The position numbers and the translations under genes were made by a program. This document shows, in pieces, positions 24,115 through 36,500 of a stretch of DNA of 64,000 nucleotides. The notes under the pieces were generated by a model that was not told where the DNA came from, searched no databases, and worked only from the letters and a program-made list of their open reading frames with translations. Origin of the DNA: Hofstenia miamia (Eukaryota > Xenacoelomorpha > Acoela); NCBI GenBank assembly GCA_004352715.1, contig SCFE01000010.1, positions 352,440-416,439 on the forward strand, given 5' to 3'. Numbering within the stretch: position 1 is the stretch's first letter; every line of letters starts with the position of its first letter.

Positions 24115-25133
24115 GGCTACACACATGTTAACAATAATTATCATGGAAACAACAGTGCAACCACCGTGATGCCTTTCCGTCGTTCAGAGCGATGCCGGAA
24201 TCCCCCTCTTCGTTACGGAAAGGCATACGTGCACGCAACAAATAACGATTTTGATGAAGCTAAGCAGCGTGAACTTGATAGCTGGGACTCCAATAATGCC
24301 TATAAAATTGTTAAGTTAAATTCTGTTAAACCTAACTCTAATATTATATCTGCTCGTTGGGTACTTTCAAACAAACAGAGTGAGACAGGAGAAACTATCA
24401 GAAAAGCACGCCTTGTTGTGAAGGGATTTCAGGATATGGAGCCAGGTAAAGTTTATTCTCCTACATCTACCAAACTATCGTTTCGGATTCTTCTCTCAAT
24501 AGCCAGCAGTTATAATTGGAACAGTTGCATAGTTGATGTCAAGACGGCATTTTTACAAGGACACCCCCTTGATCGTAATGTGTATGTACTATGTTCTAAG
24601 GATTCTGTATGGAAACTTAATGTGGCGGCATACGGTTTAAACGAGGCATCCAAACAGTGGTACAATTGATTGGCCCAAATTATTATCTGTCTTGGTGGAA
24701 ATGCATGTAAATTGGATAAAGCTTTGTTTGTCTTCAAAGACAAGGGTAGTGCTCTCTCTCTGGTATTGTGTTGGTGCATGTCGATGACCTATACATCACT
24801 GGTAGTAATAGCTCGATAGACAAATTTTTAAAATCGTTTGCAAATGACGTTAAAATTGGCAGACTAACATGTGTTGATCAAAACTACATCTTGGACTTCA
24901 AATAAGACGAATTGATAACTGTTATGAAATTTCTCAAAGCAAATATTCTCAAACTGTCTTAGAGATCGACTGTAAAGACGAACATATCCTGGAAACATTT
25001 CGATCTCGTATTGGCCAACTTCTTTGGATTACATCCACTACACGACCAGATTTGGCATATGATGTGGCACAGTTATCGAAAGTTAAATACACTCCTGATG
25101 AGCAAAGTATACATAATCTGAACAAGATAATTT
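24115..25133 (+). pseudogene. copia reverse transcriptase, isolated contig
   Basis: Plus strand: FRRSERCRNPPLRYGKAYVH (end of integrase), ISARWVLSNKQS, RKARLVVKGFQD, VDVKTAFLQGHPLDRNVYVL and AYGLNEASKQWYN, then a TGA at 24667 where Arg (CGA) is expected. After it come VLVHVDDLYITGSNSS (xVDD box) in a shifted frame, and STTRPDLAYDVAQLSKVKY at the right edge. This is exactly the part missing between the integrase and RNase H pieces at 20.8-22.3 kb, but on the opposite strand and boxed by two 1000-N gaps. Confidence 0.8.
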
Positions 25134-26133
25134 NNNNNNNNNNNNNNNNNNNNNNNNNNNNNNNNNNNNNNNNNNNNNNNNNNNNNNNNNNNNNNNNNNN
25201 NNNNNNNNNNNNNNNNNNNNNNNNNNNNNNNNNNNNNNNNNNNNNNNNNNNNNNNNNNNNNNNNNNNNNNNNNNNNNNNNNNNNNNNNNNNNNNNNNNNN
25301 NNNNNNNNNNNNNNNNNNNNNNNNNNNNNNNNNNNNNNNNNNNNNNNNNNNNNNNNNNNNNNNNNNNNNNNNNNNNNNNNNNNNNNNNNNNNNNNNNNNN
25401 NNNNNNNNNNNNNNNNNNNNNNNNNNNNNNNNNNNNNNNNNNNNNNNNNNNNNNNNNNNNNNNNNNNNNNNNNNNNNNNNNNNNNNNNNNNNNNNNNNNN
25501 NNNNNNNNNNNNNNNNNNNNNNNNNNNNNNNNNNNNNNNNNNNNNNNNNNNNNNNNNNNNNNNNNNNNNNNNNNNNNNNNNNNNNNNNNNNNNNNNNNNN
25601 NNNNNNNNNNNNNNNNNNNNNNNNNNNNNNNNNNNNNNNNNNNNNNNNNNNNNNNNNNNNNNNNNNNNNNNNNNNNNNNNNNNNNNNNNNNNNNNNNNNN
25701 NNNNNNNNNNNNNNNNNNNNNNNNNNNNNNNNNNNNNNNNNNNNNNNNNNNNNNNNNNNNNNNNNNNNNNNNNNNNNNNNNNNNNNNNNNNNNNNNNNNN
25801 NNNNNNNNNNNNNNNNNNNNNNNNNNNNNNNNNNNNNNNNNNNNNNNNNNNNNNNNNNNNNNNNNNNNNNNNNNNNNNNNNNNNNNNNNNNNNNNNNNNN
25901 NNNNNNNNNNNNNNNNNNNNNNNNNNNNNNNNNNNNNNNNNNNNNNNNNNNNNNNNNNNNNNNNNNNNNNNNNNNNNNNNNNNNNNNNNNNNNNNNNNNN
26001 NNNNNNNNNNNNNNNNNNNNNNNNNNNNNNNNNNNNNNNNNNNNNNNNNNNNNNNNNNNNNNNNNNNNNNNNNNNNNNNNNNNNNNNNNNNNNNNNNNNN
26101 NNNNNNNNNNNNNNNNNNNNNNNNNNNNNNNNN
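25134..26133. other. Assembly gap, 1000 N
   Basis: Exactly 1000 N between the copia RT contig and the inverted ELOA exon-4 contig. Confidence 0.95.
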
Positions 26134-27232
26134 AATGCTCTTATGATGCGTCCTAGTTGTGTTACGCACATTAAATTTGGTAAACTAATTGCAATATCAA
26201 TAACCCAATTGACAAGAACTTGCTTTCCACTTTAACTTGGTAATGGCAATAATGCTCAATGAGATAGAAAATTAACCAATGCATCGCACGATATTTTATA
26301 AAAAGGGAGCAACTGCAAAGTAAAGGAAAATGCTAAAAATTATCACATAGCAATTCAAAAAATTCTTATTGTTCACCAAAGGGAAGACAAAATTTCAATA
26401 AAAGCACTTACCAAAGTTTCGTTTGGTACCGGTAAACATGCGCGAAATTGACTTTTTGGAGGTAATGGCATCTTGCAACACGGAATTTGCATTTGATGGT
26501 TGTGCCCTTCGAGATTCTACCTTCATAACCGGATGATAATCTGGCGAGATCTCTGGCAATTCAATGGGAAGCTAAATGAATAATTCTAAGAAATTATTAT
26601 AATTAGAAAAAGGCAAAAAATATGAAGAATCAGATACGTTTACAATTCTGTAAATCATAGCTGAATAGAAAAAAATTGGTATGAACCTTTAGAATCCAAA
26701 AAAAATAAGGCAATAAACTACAAATTTACAATAACAACTTCTGATTAAACGGAAGATCACTAAGCAATGTTTTACAGAGTTTAGTTATCGTACAATAATC
26801 TTCGCATTGCTATGAAATTGTTTTCGAATTTTATCGCCTTTCAGAAGACAAGACTTCATGGTCTTCTGAAATTTGTACATTCACAATAATTTATTACAAA
26901 AGCGAATATGCGAAGAAAGTTTCATTATAAATATAGTACCCTCAATTATTAGAAGTGATTACTTCATTATACATACATTTAAATGAGCTTACAAAGATTT
27001 CAACCAAGTAACTGCATGTAAATTATATATTCTACTTTCACTTTTACTAGGCCATTTTGCGCGTTAATTTTTAAATGTCAACTATTTCAGCTTTCTTAGG
27101 TATAAAAGTAACTGTATGTTGTGGAAAAAGAAACAAAATGCGTTGGTTTTTGTCAAAACACAAAATTATCCATGTTCAACTTGATCTGAAATATGTAGGA
27201 GTAACATAATAGCCACTATTTAAGCAGAGCGA
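26134..27232 (-). repeat. Inverted near-identical copy of ELOA intron 3 - exon 4 - intron 4
   Basis: The whole contig between two 1000-N gaps is the reverse complement of 31322-32452, with scattered substitutions and one indel of about 44 bp (extra sequence at about 31499-31542). Both ends of the contig fall inside intron sequence of the main gene. The low divergence and exact boxing by gaps favour an unmerged allele placed in the wrong orientation over a true inverted duplication. Confidence 0.85.
26412..26571 (-). pseudogene. Second copy of ELOA exon 4
   Basis: 160 nt with the same splice borders as 32014-32173 (acceptor TAG before CTTCCC, donor GTAAGT). I see one base difference, GCG to GCA in an Ala codon, which is silent. 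No neighbouring ELOA exons lie in the contig. Read as an alternative haplotype of the same exon, or as an isolated duplicated exon if the assembly is right. Confidence 0.8.
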
Positions 27233-28232
27233 NNNNNNNNNNNNNNNNNNNNNNNNNNNNNNNNNNNNNNNNNNNNNNNNNNNNNNNNNNNNNNNNNNNN
27301 NNNNNNNNNNNNNNNNNNNNNNNNNNNNNNNNNNNNNNNNNNNNNNNNNNNNNNNNNNNNNNNNNNNNNNNNNNNNNNNNNNNNNNNNNNNNNNNNNNNN
27401 NNNNNNNNNNNNNNNNNNNNNNNNNNNNNNNNNNNNNNNNNNNNNNNNNNNNNNNNNNNNNNNNNNNNNNNNNNNNNNNNNNNNNNNNNNNNNNNNNNNN
27501 NNNNNNNNNNNNNNNNNNNNNNNNNNNNNNNNNNNNNNNNNNNNNNNNNNNNNNNNNNNNNNNNNNNNNNNNNNNNNNNNNNNNNNNNNNNNNNNNNNNN
27601 NNNNNNNNNNNNNNNNNNNNNNNNNNNNNNNNNNNNNNNNNNNNNNNNNNNNNNNNNNNNNNNNNNNNNNNNNNNNNNNNNNNNNNNNNNNNNNNNNNNN
27701 NNNNNNNNNNNNNNNNNNNNNNNNNNNNNNNNNNNNNNNNNNNNNNNNNNNNNNNNNNNNNNNNNNNNNNNNNNNNNNNNNNNNNNNNNNNNNNNNNNNN
27801 NNNNNNNNNNNNNNNNNNNNNNNNNNNNNNNNNNNNNNNNNNNNNNNNNNNNNNNNNNNNNNNNNNNNNNNNNNNNNNNNNNNNNNNNNNNNNNNNNNNN
27901 NNNNNNNNNNNNNNNNNNNNNNNNNNNNNNNNNNNNNNNNNNNNNNNNNNNNNNNNNNNNNNNNNNNNNNNNNNNNNNNNNNNNNNNNNNNNNNNNNNNN
28001 NNNNNNNNNNNNNNNNNNNNNNNNNNNNNNNNNNNNNNNNNNNNNNNNNNNNNNNNNNNNNNNNNNNNNNNNNNNNNNNNNNNNNNNNNNNNNNNNNNNN
28101 NNNNNNNNNNNNNNNNNNNNNNNNNNNNNNNNNNNNNNNNNNNNNNNNNNNNNNNNNNNNNNNNNNNNNNNNNNNNNNNNNNNNNNNNNNNNNNNNNNNN
28201 NNNNNNNNNNNNNNNNNNNNNNNNNNNNNNNN
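27233..28232. other. Assembly gap, 1000 N
   Basis: Exactly 1000 N. The contig that carries the ELOA gene starts after it. Confidence 0.95.
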
Positions 28233-28365
28233 ATATAAAATATTGTAAAATTTAGAATTTAAGTTTACGTTCTAGATGACGTCATATAGAGTGTTGCGTA
28301 GAAACAATATGATTATATATCAGAGTCCCCTGATCTGCAATAACAGAGCATAAAGTAGTTGAGGG

Positions 28366-30061
28366 GCATTGTTGCTGCCATGGACTTTATTATCTGAACA
28401 ATAGTTATGAATATTTTTTTAAAATCGGGGTTTGCACACAAAAAATCTATTTTTTAATTTACATAAACCCTTACAATTTTGCAGGGTAGTGTCTTTTTAT
28501 ACTACCTAAATCCTAGTACTCATATTTATGTTCGAGTGAATACTGCGATTGTAATGGCGAAAAAAGTTATTTTCCATAGCAAAAATATATACTAATGCAT
28601 TACACTAAAGATTTGCTTTTTCTTTTCACCAATTAGTACGTTTAACTGACACTGAATTTTCTAAAATGGATTGATCAAATTGAGGCATTCCTCAACCCTA
28701 ATCTTTCCTTTTGAGTTTTATGGTATATTATAGTAATTTAAGTGCTTCTTTTCCAAGCAATGTATTTGTCTTGAATTTAAAAACGTAAATTAATTTTAAA
28801 TCGAAATGTTGAATTTTAGCAGACGATGAAAAAAATGTTTTCGCAATAATAATAATAACGTGCTAACATTCGAAAAAAGTTGAACCTTTTTAACTAATGA
28901 ACTATTCAAAAGGTTCACAATCTTAACGCATCGCAGGATAGACGAGTTCTTTCTCATTCCTTTTTGCCATGTCTTGTTTAGTCACAAATCCTTCAGCTCC
29001 TAATTCTGACTTTGCGCATAGGTGCAATAATGGATTTGGGTAGTCTATCTTCTATAAAAGACAGTAAAGTTAGTTGTTGCTTACATGGGCTTTCGATCAT
29101 TACGTAAGCTGGAATTTAATTTTCAATAAAAATAGTTAATCTTTTACTTCAGGCATTGCTCAATTCTCAAAATTTCAAATATTACAATTGTGCGGGAACA
29201 CATTTTTGAAAACGGTTAAAACAGTTTGTCATTTTCAGACAACATTCGTCGTTAAGCAGAATTCATCACCCTTTGACGTCTAGTAACAATTTAAACGAAA
29301 GACAAATGTAAACCGAACTGCAATAGGTGGAGTTTGAACTGAAACGAAAGTTACTCGGAATCCAATTTCAAGCTGATATCTGGATCTTAATGCAGTTGAA
29401 AACACTAAAATCAATGAAGTTTAACGATAAACCACTAATATTGTTTAAATAAAATGATTTTAATAATTTATTTCTCTGCAAAATATAATTTTTTCTTTTG
29501 TTGCTCTTAGGTTCCCAATTGTGTAATCAATTAATTAATTTTTCCATTAGTTAACTATAAGCTTTTTTAGATTAATGTATTTGTATGCTTTCACTTTTAT
29601 ATCTACCTGCTCTATCCGCTAATTCCAGAATAGTGTGGTTATACGTTAAAATGCAATTTAGTGATAACTATTTTTAAAAACTTTTAATACATCGTTAAAA
29701 CATCGAAAAAATAATGTTTTGATATTACACTAACAATTTCGCTTTTGTACACTACTCGGTGTTTGAAAAAAATTTAAATTTACGTGCAGAATTTCTTGGA
29801 AGTAATTGAAAATGCATCAAATAGTGATTTGCTCAGTACTTAAATTCTTCTGTCTCACTTCCAGGATACTTTCTTTGCTGTCTTTGTGCTATGTGCAGGA
29901 ATATGATATATTGTATATTATGTAGTTTTACTTGTTTGGATTAATGTAATTAATTCATGCGGAATTTGCGCCAAATAAACTCACAACAATGTCAGACTTG
30001 AGTTGGTTGTTTACTTCTTTATGTAATACATTTCTTTTGATAATGAATTGTTCACTATAGC
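28366..30061 (+). repeat. ELOA upstream region (copy B)
   Basis: Collinear with 18111-20640 but without the LINE and with about 310 bp extra at 29700-30010. It reaches to about 45 bp before the first ELOA coding exon, so it should hold the promoter and any 5' untranslated exon. No long open frame or recognisable core promoter was found in it. Confidence 0.75.
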
Positions 30062-30110
30062 CATTTTCGGCTATTTCTTAATAGTTGGATAAATATTTTC
30101 TTTTAGTCTT

Positions 30111-30574
30111 ATGACCGCAGATATAGCAGAAAAAATTGCTCATTATAAATTGGTTCTGGAAAATGAAGGTGTTTCAGATTCTAGAGTATATTTCTTTTCA
30201 CATTCCTGTATTTTTATATCTTTAGGTTCTTAAAACGTTGCAAAAGTTAGAAAAATACACATTAAATACAGACTTGCTTATGGTATTTTCATTTACTTTT
30301 CTTTTGTAAACCAATTTTTTAGAAAACTGGTATTGGAAAAACTGTAAATAAATTTCGTAGACATAATGAACAAATAGCAATATTAGCAAAGCGATTGGTT
30401 TCATCTTGGAAGGAGCTTGTTAAATTGGAATCTACTATCCCCACTGAAGTAACATCTCGTGTTAAGAAACATCATTCTATAGAATCCTTTGATGATGCCT
30501 TATCAGTATCCATCCCAAAAAAGAAACCTAGGTTGTCACCTAAAAAAGTACAAAAAGAAATCACTGTTCCTCCG
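30111..30574 (+). CDS. ELOA: ELOA exons 1-3: TFIIS-N domain
   Basis: Exons 1 (25 codons), 2 (19) and 3 (84) are split by two 40-nt introns. They give MTADIAEKIAHYKLVLENEG, KTLQKLEKYTLNTDLLM and KTGIGKTVNKFRRHNEQIA, then AKRLVSSWKELVKLE, the helical bundle shared by TFIIS, Med26 and Elongin A with its TGxGKxVNxxRxH core. The start Met aligns with the family N-terminus. A TTTTAG acceptor lies 4 nt before the ATG, so a 5' leader must be spliced on. The exon 3 tail has a basic KKKPRLSPKK stretch that may be a nuclear localisation signal. The exon 3 donor (GTTCGT) is weak. Confidence 0.92.
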
Positions 30575-33500
30575 GTTCGTTTCTAACTTATTGTTTTCAT
30601 TCATGCTTTAATTTTAAGAAAGTGAAAGAGACCCGTTTTGCAGATATTTTTAATTGAAATCTGTTACTTACGACGTTCAAACAATATTTGCTGAATTTAC
30701 AAAATATGCTGATGGGACTACTTTTACAAACAGTGTAGCAGCGTTGTATTGAGTACATGTAAACGTTGTAATCTACAAAAATCTAGTTGCAATAGCCATT
30801 CAATTTATCTATATGGAATTGATAAATCCGAAATCATTTTGAAAGCAGTTGTCATTTTCGTTTTAATAAACATTTGAATATCCAGTAAGATTACCTTAGA
30901 AGTTAGCTCCCATTGCTTGGGTGTCGTAAAGGATGAATTTGTAGGGTTCCAATTTTTATGTCTACCAGTTTCATCTGATGTATGAGATACAGCTTGTTAC
31001 TTGCTGCATTATCTAGAAATAGGCGATTTTTGTGATTGATTGTACGACGTAGTTCTGTTTAATGAAGAAATTTAAAAGTTAATCATTCAATATAACATTT
31101 TGCCGTTCTTCTAAAAAAATTCTGACAAACATTAGTTTTGCATTTGTAAATATATGGTAATTATTTATAGCCCAATTGTAAGTTTCGTGGCATGCACAGT
31201 CGAACATTGCAACAAAGTTTGGAAAATATTTTTGGTCAGATTGTGCTAACAAAATATTTGATGTTCCATGCAATGCTGAATCAACAAATGATATTAAAAT
31301 TTCCACTTCTCAATGCACTGCTTCGCTCTGCTTAAATAGTGGCTATTATGTTATTCCTAGAAACATTCTAAGAGATACCTACAAAATATTTCGGATCAAG
31401 CTGAACATGGATAATTTTGTGTTTTGACGAAACCAACGCATTTTGTTTCTTTTTCCACAACATACAGTTACTTTTATACCTAAGAAAGCTGAAATAGTGG
31501 ATCCTATTATTTGTCCAAAAGTTATTCGTATTCTGTATTGACATTTAAAAATTGACGCGCAAAGTGGCCTAGGAAAAGGGAAGGTAGTATATTTAATTTA
31601 CATGCAGTCACTTGGTAGAAATCTTTGTAAGCTCATTTAAATGTATGTACAATGTAGTAATCACTTCTAATAATTGAGGATACTATATTTATAATGAAGC
31701 TTTCTACCCATATTCGCTTTTGTAATAAATTATCGAGAATGTACAAATTTCAGAAGACCATGAAATCTTGTCTTCTGAAAGGCGATAAAATTCGAAAACC
31801 ATTTCATAGCAATGCGAAGATTATTGTACCATAACTAAACTCTAAAACATTTTTAGTGATCTTCAGTATAATCAGAAGTTGTTATTTTAAATTTGTAGTT
31901 TATTCCTTTGATGTTTTTCTATTCAGCTATGGTTTACAGAATTGTAAACGCATCTGATTTTTCATATTTTTTGCTTTTCTTATTACAATATTTTCTTAGA
32001 TTTACTCATTTAGCTTCCCATTGAATTGCCAGAGATCTCGCCAGATTATCATCCGGTTATGAAGGTAGAATCTCGAAGGGCGCAACCATCAAATGCAAAT
32101 TCCGTGTTGCAAGATGCCATTACCTCCAAAAAGTCAATTTCGCGCATGTTTACCGGTACCAAACGAAACTTTGGTAAGTGCTTTTATTGAAATTTTGTCT
32201 TCCCTTTGGTGAACAATAAGAATTTTTTGAATTGCTATGTGATAATTTTTAGCATTTTCCTTTACTTTGCAGTTGCTCCCTTTTTATAAAATATCGTGCG
32301 ATGCATTGGTTAATTTTCTATCTCATTGAGCATTATTGCCATTACCAAGTTAAAGTGGAAAGCAAGTTCTTGTCAATTGGGTTATTGATATTGCAATTAG
32401 TTTACCAAATTTAATGTGCGTAACACAACTAGGACGCATCATAAGAGCATTATCAATGCAGACTGTTTTTACATATTCATGTGAGGAAGTAGCTCAGCTT
32501 CTTGTTTATATTTAGAAAATCATTAAATGATTAATATAATTTTAGCTATTCCTTCATTATTTGAATTGTGTATGAAGACACTTATTCGTAATATAGAAGG
32601 TGAGGATTTTGCTTACTCATTAGAAATGATCGTGCTTTTTAGCTATATATGAACTTGGTGGTGTACCCTATGAAATCATCAAGCCAGTTCTTAAGCAATG
32701 TTCTGCTTCTCAGCTTCTGCATATCGAGTCATATAATTCAGTACAGTATTTCTGAAATGATATAGTTTTTATTATCTATATCATTCCATAATCTAATATT
32801 TTTGCCCACATTCTGAAAAGCTTCTTCCGGATTCATAAAATTGTGTTTAGTGCACATCAATGAATTATAATATCCAATTGAAACAAAAAACATCTGGACA
32901 AAGATGAAAGCCGATAATTAAGAATATTAAAATTAATTGTTATTTCTGCTGGAAAGCGAAAATATTTTCTTTGGCAAATGAAAAGTGAATAAATTGCCTT
33001 GCATTAATCTCTCAATTACTTAATCGTATGGAATTTATTATTTAACAACCATTAACAATTATTAATTATATGCAGTAGGAATATTTTCTGCAGTTTGTTG
33101 CATAAAGTATGTATTGTAAAAATGTCAATGTTCATTCATATGCCACTCGAGTACTCTGCAATGGTATTATTCCACATTTTGCTGTGTGGGAAGTCGCTAA
33201 AAATGTCATAGCAGGTGATTCTAGTCAGTTTCGTTCATTTGATTATTAAAGTTTTTAGCTGTAAGCGCTGTATCAATGGTGTTTTTATCAAAACTTAATT
33301 GCTGTTACTTATGTCAGTAAAAAAAATCAAGATCAATTGGAAATCTAGTTCTCCATTGTTGAAAACAATTCTAGATTTGGTTGATCTTGAGCTATGCCAG
33401 ACTAAACTTGATTTATAACCTACTGTCAAGTTTAAGCTTTTCATAATTTATTTCTTTATGCAGTGTACGTTATCAAATATGTCATTTACTATTCTATCAT

Positions 33501-36500
33501 TAATCATGTATTTGTGATCTGAATGCGAATGACAATTAGTATAAATGCGACCTAAATTTTGCTAAGTTTTTAGCAAGGAGCTTTTGATTAAAATGGAGGA
33601 CTCCGTTTTATGCACACCGGTTAAAAGTGTTTTAATGTTTGCCAGTTACCAATTTTTCAAAAGGCGTCATTGTTTTCGAACTTCACGATCACAAATTCGT
33701 TTGAAAATCGCATTAATTATTGTTAACTTTAGCATATTTTAGTATCTTGTTGAAAACACTGAAGAATTGTGGGAAATACTGTGTAAGCGGGAATTCAAAG
33801 GCGAATGCAGCAAGAAAGAAGAGCTGGAGTCATATACCGAACTTTATGTTGTAAGCATTGTGAATCTATACATTAATATTACATTATTAAATATATAATG
33901 TTTGGGAGAAATCTCTGTTTTTAATGACTGAAGTTGTCTCCTTGCGACAAGATCTTACTCATTACTACCTTTATAAATGTATCATAGAGTAGAAAATTGC
34001 CGGTTTCATGCTTTTTTGACAATAGAATTAGATTTCGTATTTGCTTTTAAATTGTGTGCAATTGTAAGAACATGATTTCGTCATCTTACAATTAACCCAC
34101 AGTATTTTTCATGGATTTCGATATTTTAATTATTTATAGTAGTTTTAGCGACTTCATGAAGAGCGTGAAAATCGTTTCAAACGGCTCAGTGCCAAGGTGT
34201 CTTCAAGTATGCAAGAAAGCCGTCCAGGTGCGACATTTCTTCTTTTAAAGTTAATTGCCCAAGAAATGTAATTGTAAGGTATTAACCAAGTGACCTAATC
34301 TGATTTATGTAAATATCTTCAGATGCTTGTGTATCAACGTGAACCGTTTCACAAGGAAAGNCGTCCAGGTGCGACATTTCTTCTTTTAAAGTTAATTGCC
34401 CAAGAAATGTAATTGTAAGGTATTAACCAAGTGACCTAATATGATTTATGTAAATATCTTCAGATGCTTGTGTATCAACGTGAACCGTTTGACAAGGAAA
34501 GGCATTACACTGTTGTATCATTTTTCGGGCAATTTTTACATATGCCTAATAACTAGAAAACCTAAATTTAGGCGCGAGACGACCAACAAGGTGGAATATT
34601 TTATGTGGAAATGGCCTAAAAGGCGTATACATTTCAACGTATTTATTCAATAGAATGAACATAACGCAAACTTAGTATGGTAATTGAACAAACACACGTT
34701 TCAAAATTGTTGCTTCTCAAATGTTTTCCAATCATTTATGGCACACTTACAACCATGTGAATGCAAACGGCAGTAGTGTTTTTCGATTGTTGAGCTTTGG
34801 CCTCATTATGCGTGGACTTTGTTTCAATAGGATTAATCCAAATGTTTTTCACAGCCTTCGACGTCAAGCTGTTGAATGACACTCAACACTCGGCCTCCGT
34901 CAGGATTGGCAAAAAGTGTATTTTTTCAAAAAAAGTTTTTAGCGTTTAAAACATTGTTTTAGGCCCCTAAAGGTACTAAAATTCTACTGAAAATAAATAT
35001 GGTAGCAAACATTGAATTATAATGATTTATCAACATTTATTTTTCGTTGCATAATCCTAAACAAAACGCCAGTTTTACTCATTTTGCGGTAAATAATCGG
35101 TTTTGAAAGCACGCATGGAGAAAACCCAAAATTATTTCCTAAACTTTCCATAAAGTTCTATATACATTTGAAAAAACATTTAAAAAAAACATTGCAAAAA
35201 ACAGTTGCTTTAAACCAAGTTGGTTATATTAAACAATTTTTTCAAAAAAATCGTTTAAAACATGTTTTTTCGATATTATACTGTTTTTTGTTTTTTATTG
35301 TTTTTTCGACTTTTCCCATATTATTCTTTAGAAAACAACTATAAGTTAAATTTACAAATTTAAATTAAAAAATTACTCAGTTCAAATATAAGATTAGAAC
35401 AGAATTGACGTTAACAGAAGAAATGCGCTCTCAGAACGAATGGTTGTTTTAGTGAATCGCTTACTTTATGCTCGCTTTCCTTGCCTATGAAGAAGTGCTC
35501 TATATAAAACTGCCGTTCAAATTATTTGGGCGAACCATATTTAAAAGTGTTTCACTTCGCAAATGATTTTGAAGAGAGGGATCTCTGGCTTTCAAAAATT
35601 CCACAAAAATATAATTTTGGAAAAAACATTGTTATCTGTGAAAAGCATTGGAAATGTACATAGGTTTTAATTTAAGATGAACTGAAAAAATTGAAATCTA
35701 CAAAAGCATGTTAAAGGAAAAACTACCTGTACTTCAATGATCTGTCGTTATTTTCAAAAAATTTAAATGTTCTATATTTGCTGAACATATTGCAGTCAAA
35801 ATTGGTGATGTGCTGTTTTTTGGAACTTGTACTAGTTCATCATTATATTTTTACTATATTTTATAAAAGCTTCATGGCAATATCTTAATGTTTTTTAAAA
35901 AGTGTTTTATTCATGATTATTTCCTCGTGTTTTAAACATGTTTAAAACACCTTAACCCTGTGAGAAACAATGTTTAAAACATGTTTTACCCATTTCTGTT
36001 TGCATTCCGCTTTATACAGTTATCCATTGTGTCAAAAAATATTGAGACAAATTGTGAGAAGTTTTCTTAACCCAAGGTAGTGTGTCAAGATTTTATGTAC
36101 ATATTCCGGCGTTTTCGTAGTTATTTTGCGTCAGAATTCAGCTCCGTTTTCAAACACCGTACAGCGAAAAATGGCTGATGGTAATTGAGCTATACACATA
36201 CAATAGTGGCCAAAAGTTTGGGAACAGTAACCTGTCTAAAGTGTGCTTTATGCTATTTACTGGAAACTTCGTAAAATTCCTGGAATTTCAAATTTGTTCT
36301 TAGAATTTACAACAAATTTATTTAGCCAATCAAATTAGCACAACCTTAGATTTACACACAATACATTTTCACTGAAAAAGCACTATCATTATACTTTGAA
36401 ATATGATCCGTGGTAGTGAAATTTCACCAACAAAGCGTGCTCAAATTCATATCTTGTGCGAGGAGGGGTACAATTTTCGCGCTATAGCTGTTAGAATGGG

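Noticed and set aside
30222-30404. Minus-strand open frame over ELOA exons 2-3
   Set aside because: It is antisense to clearly conserved Elongin A codons and crosses the splice sites.
30226-30574. A TFIIS or Med26 gene, based on the N-terminal domain alone
   Set aside because: The downstream BC box, LWEILCKREFKG-type block and AKPPRGVLRR C-terminus are specific to Elongin A.
33120-33215. Possible extra ELOA exon in intron 6
   Set aside because: The stretch is open in two frames and ends at a GT, but Elongin A homology joins exon 6 to exon 7 without a gap, so no exon is needed.
34758-36008. A 1.25-kb transposon bounded by GAATGCAAAC
   Set aside because: The inverted match is only about 10 bp, there is no target duplication and the inside has no supporting structure.
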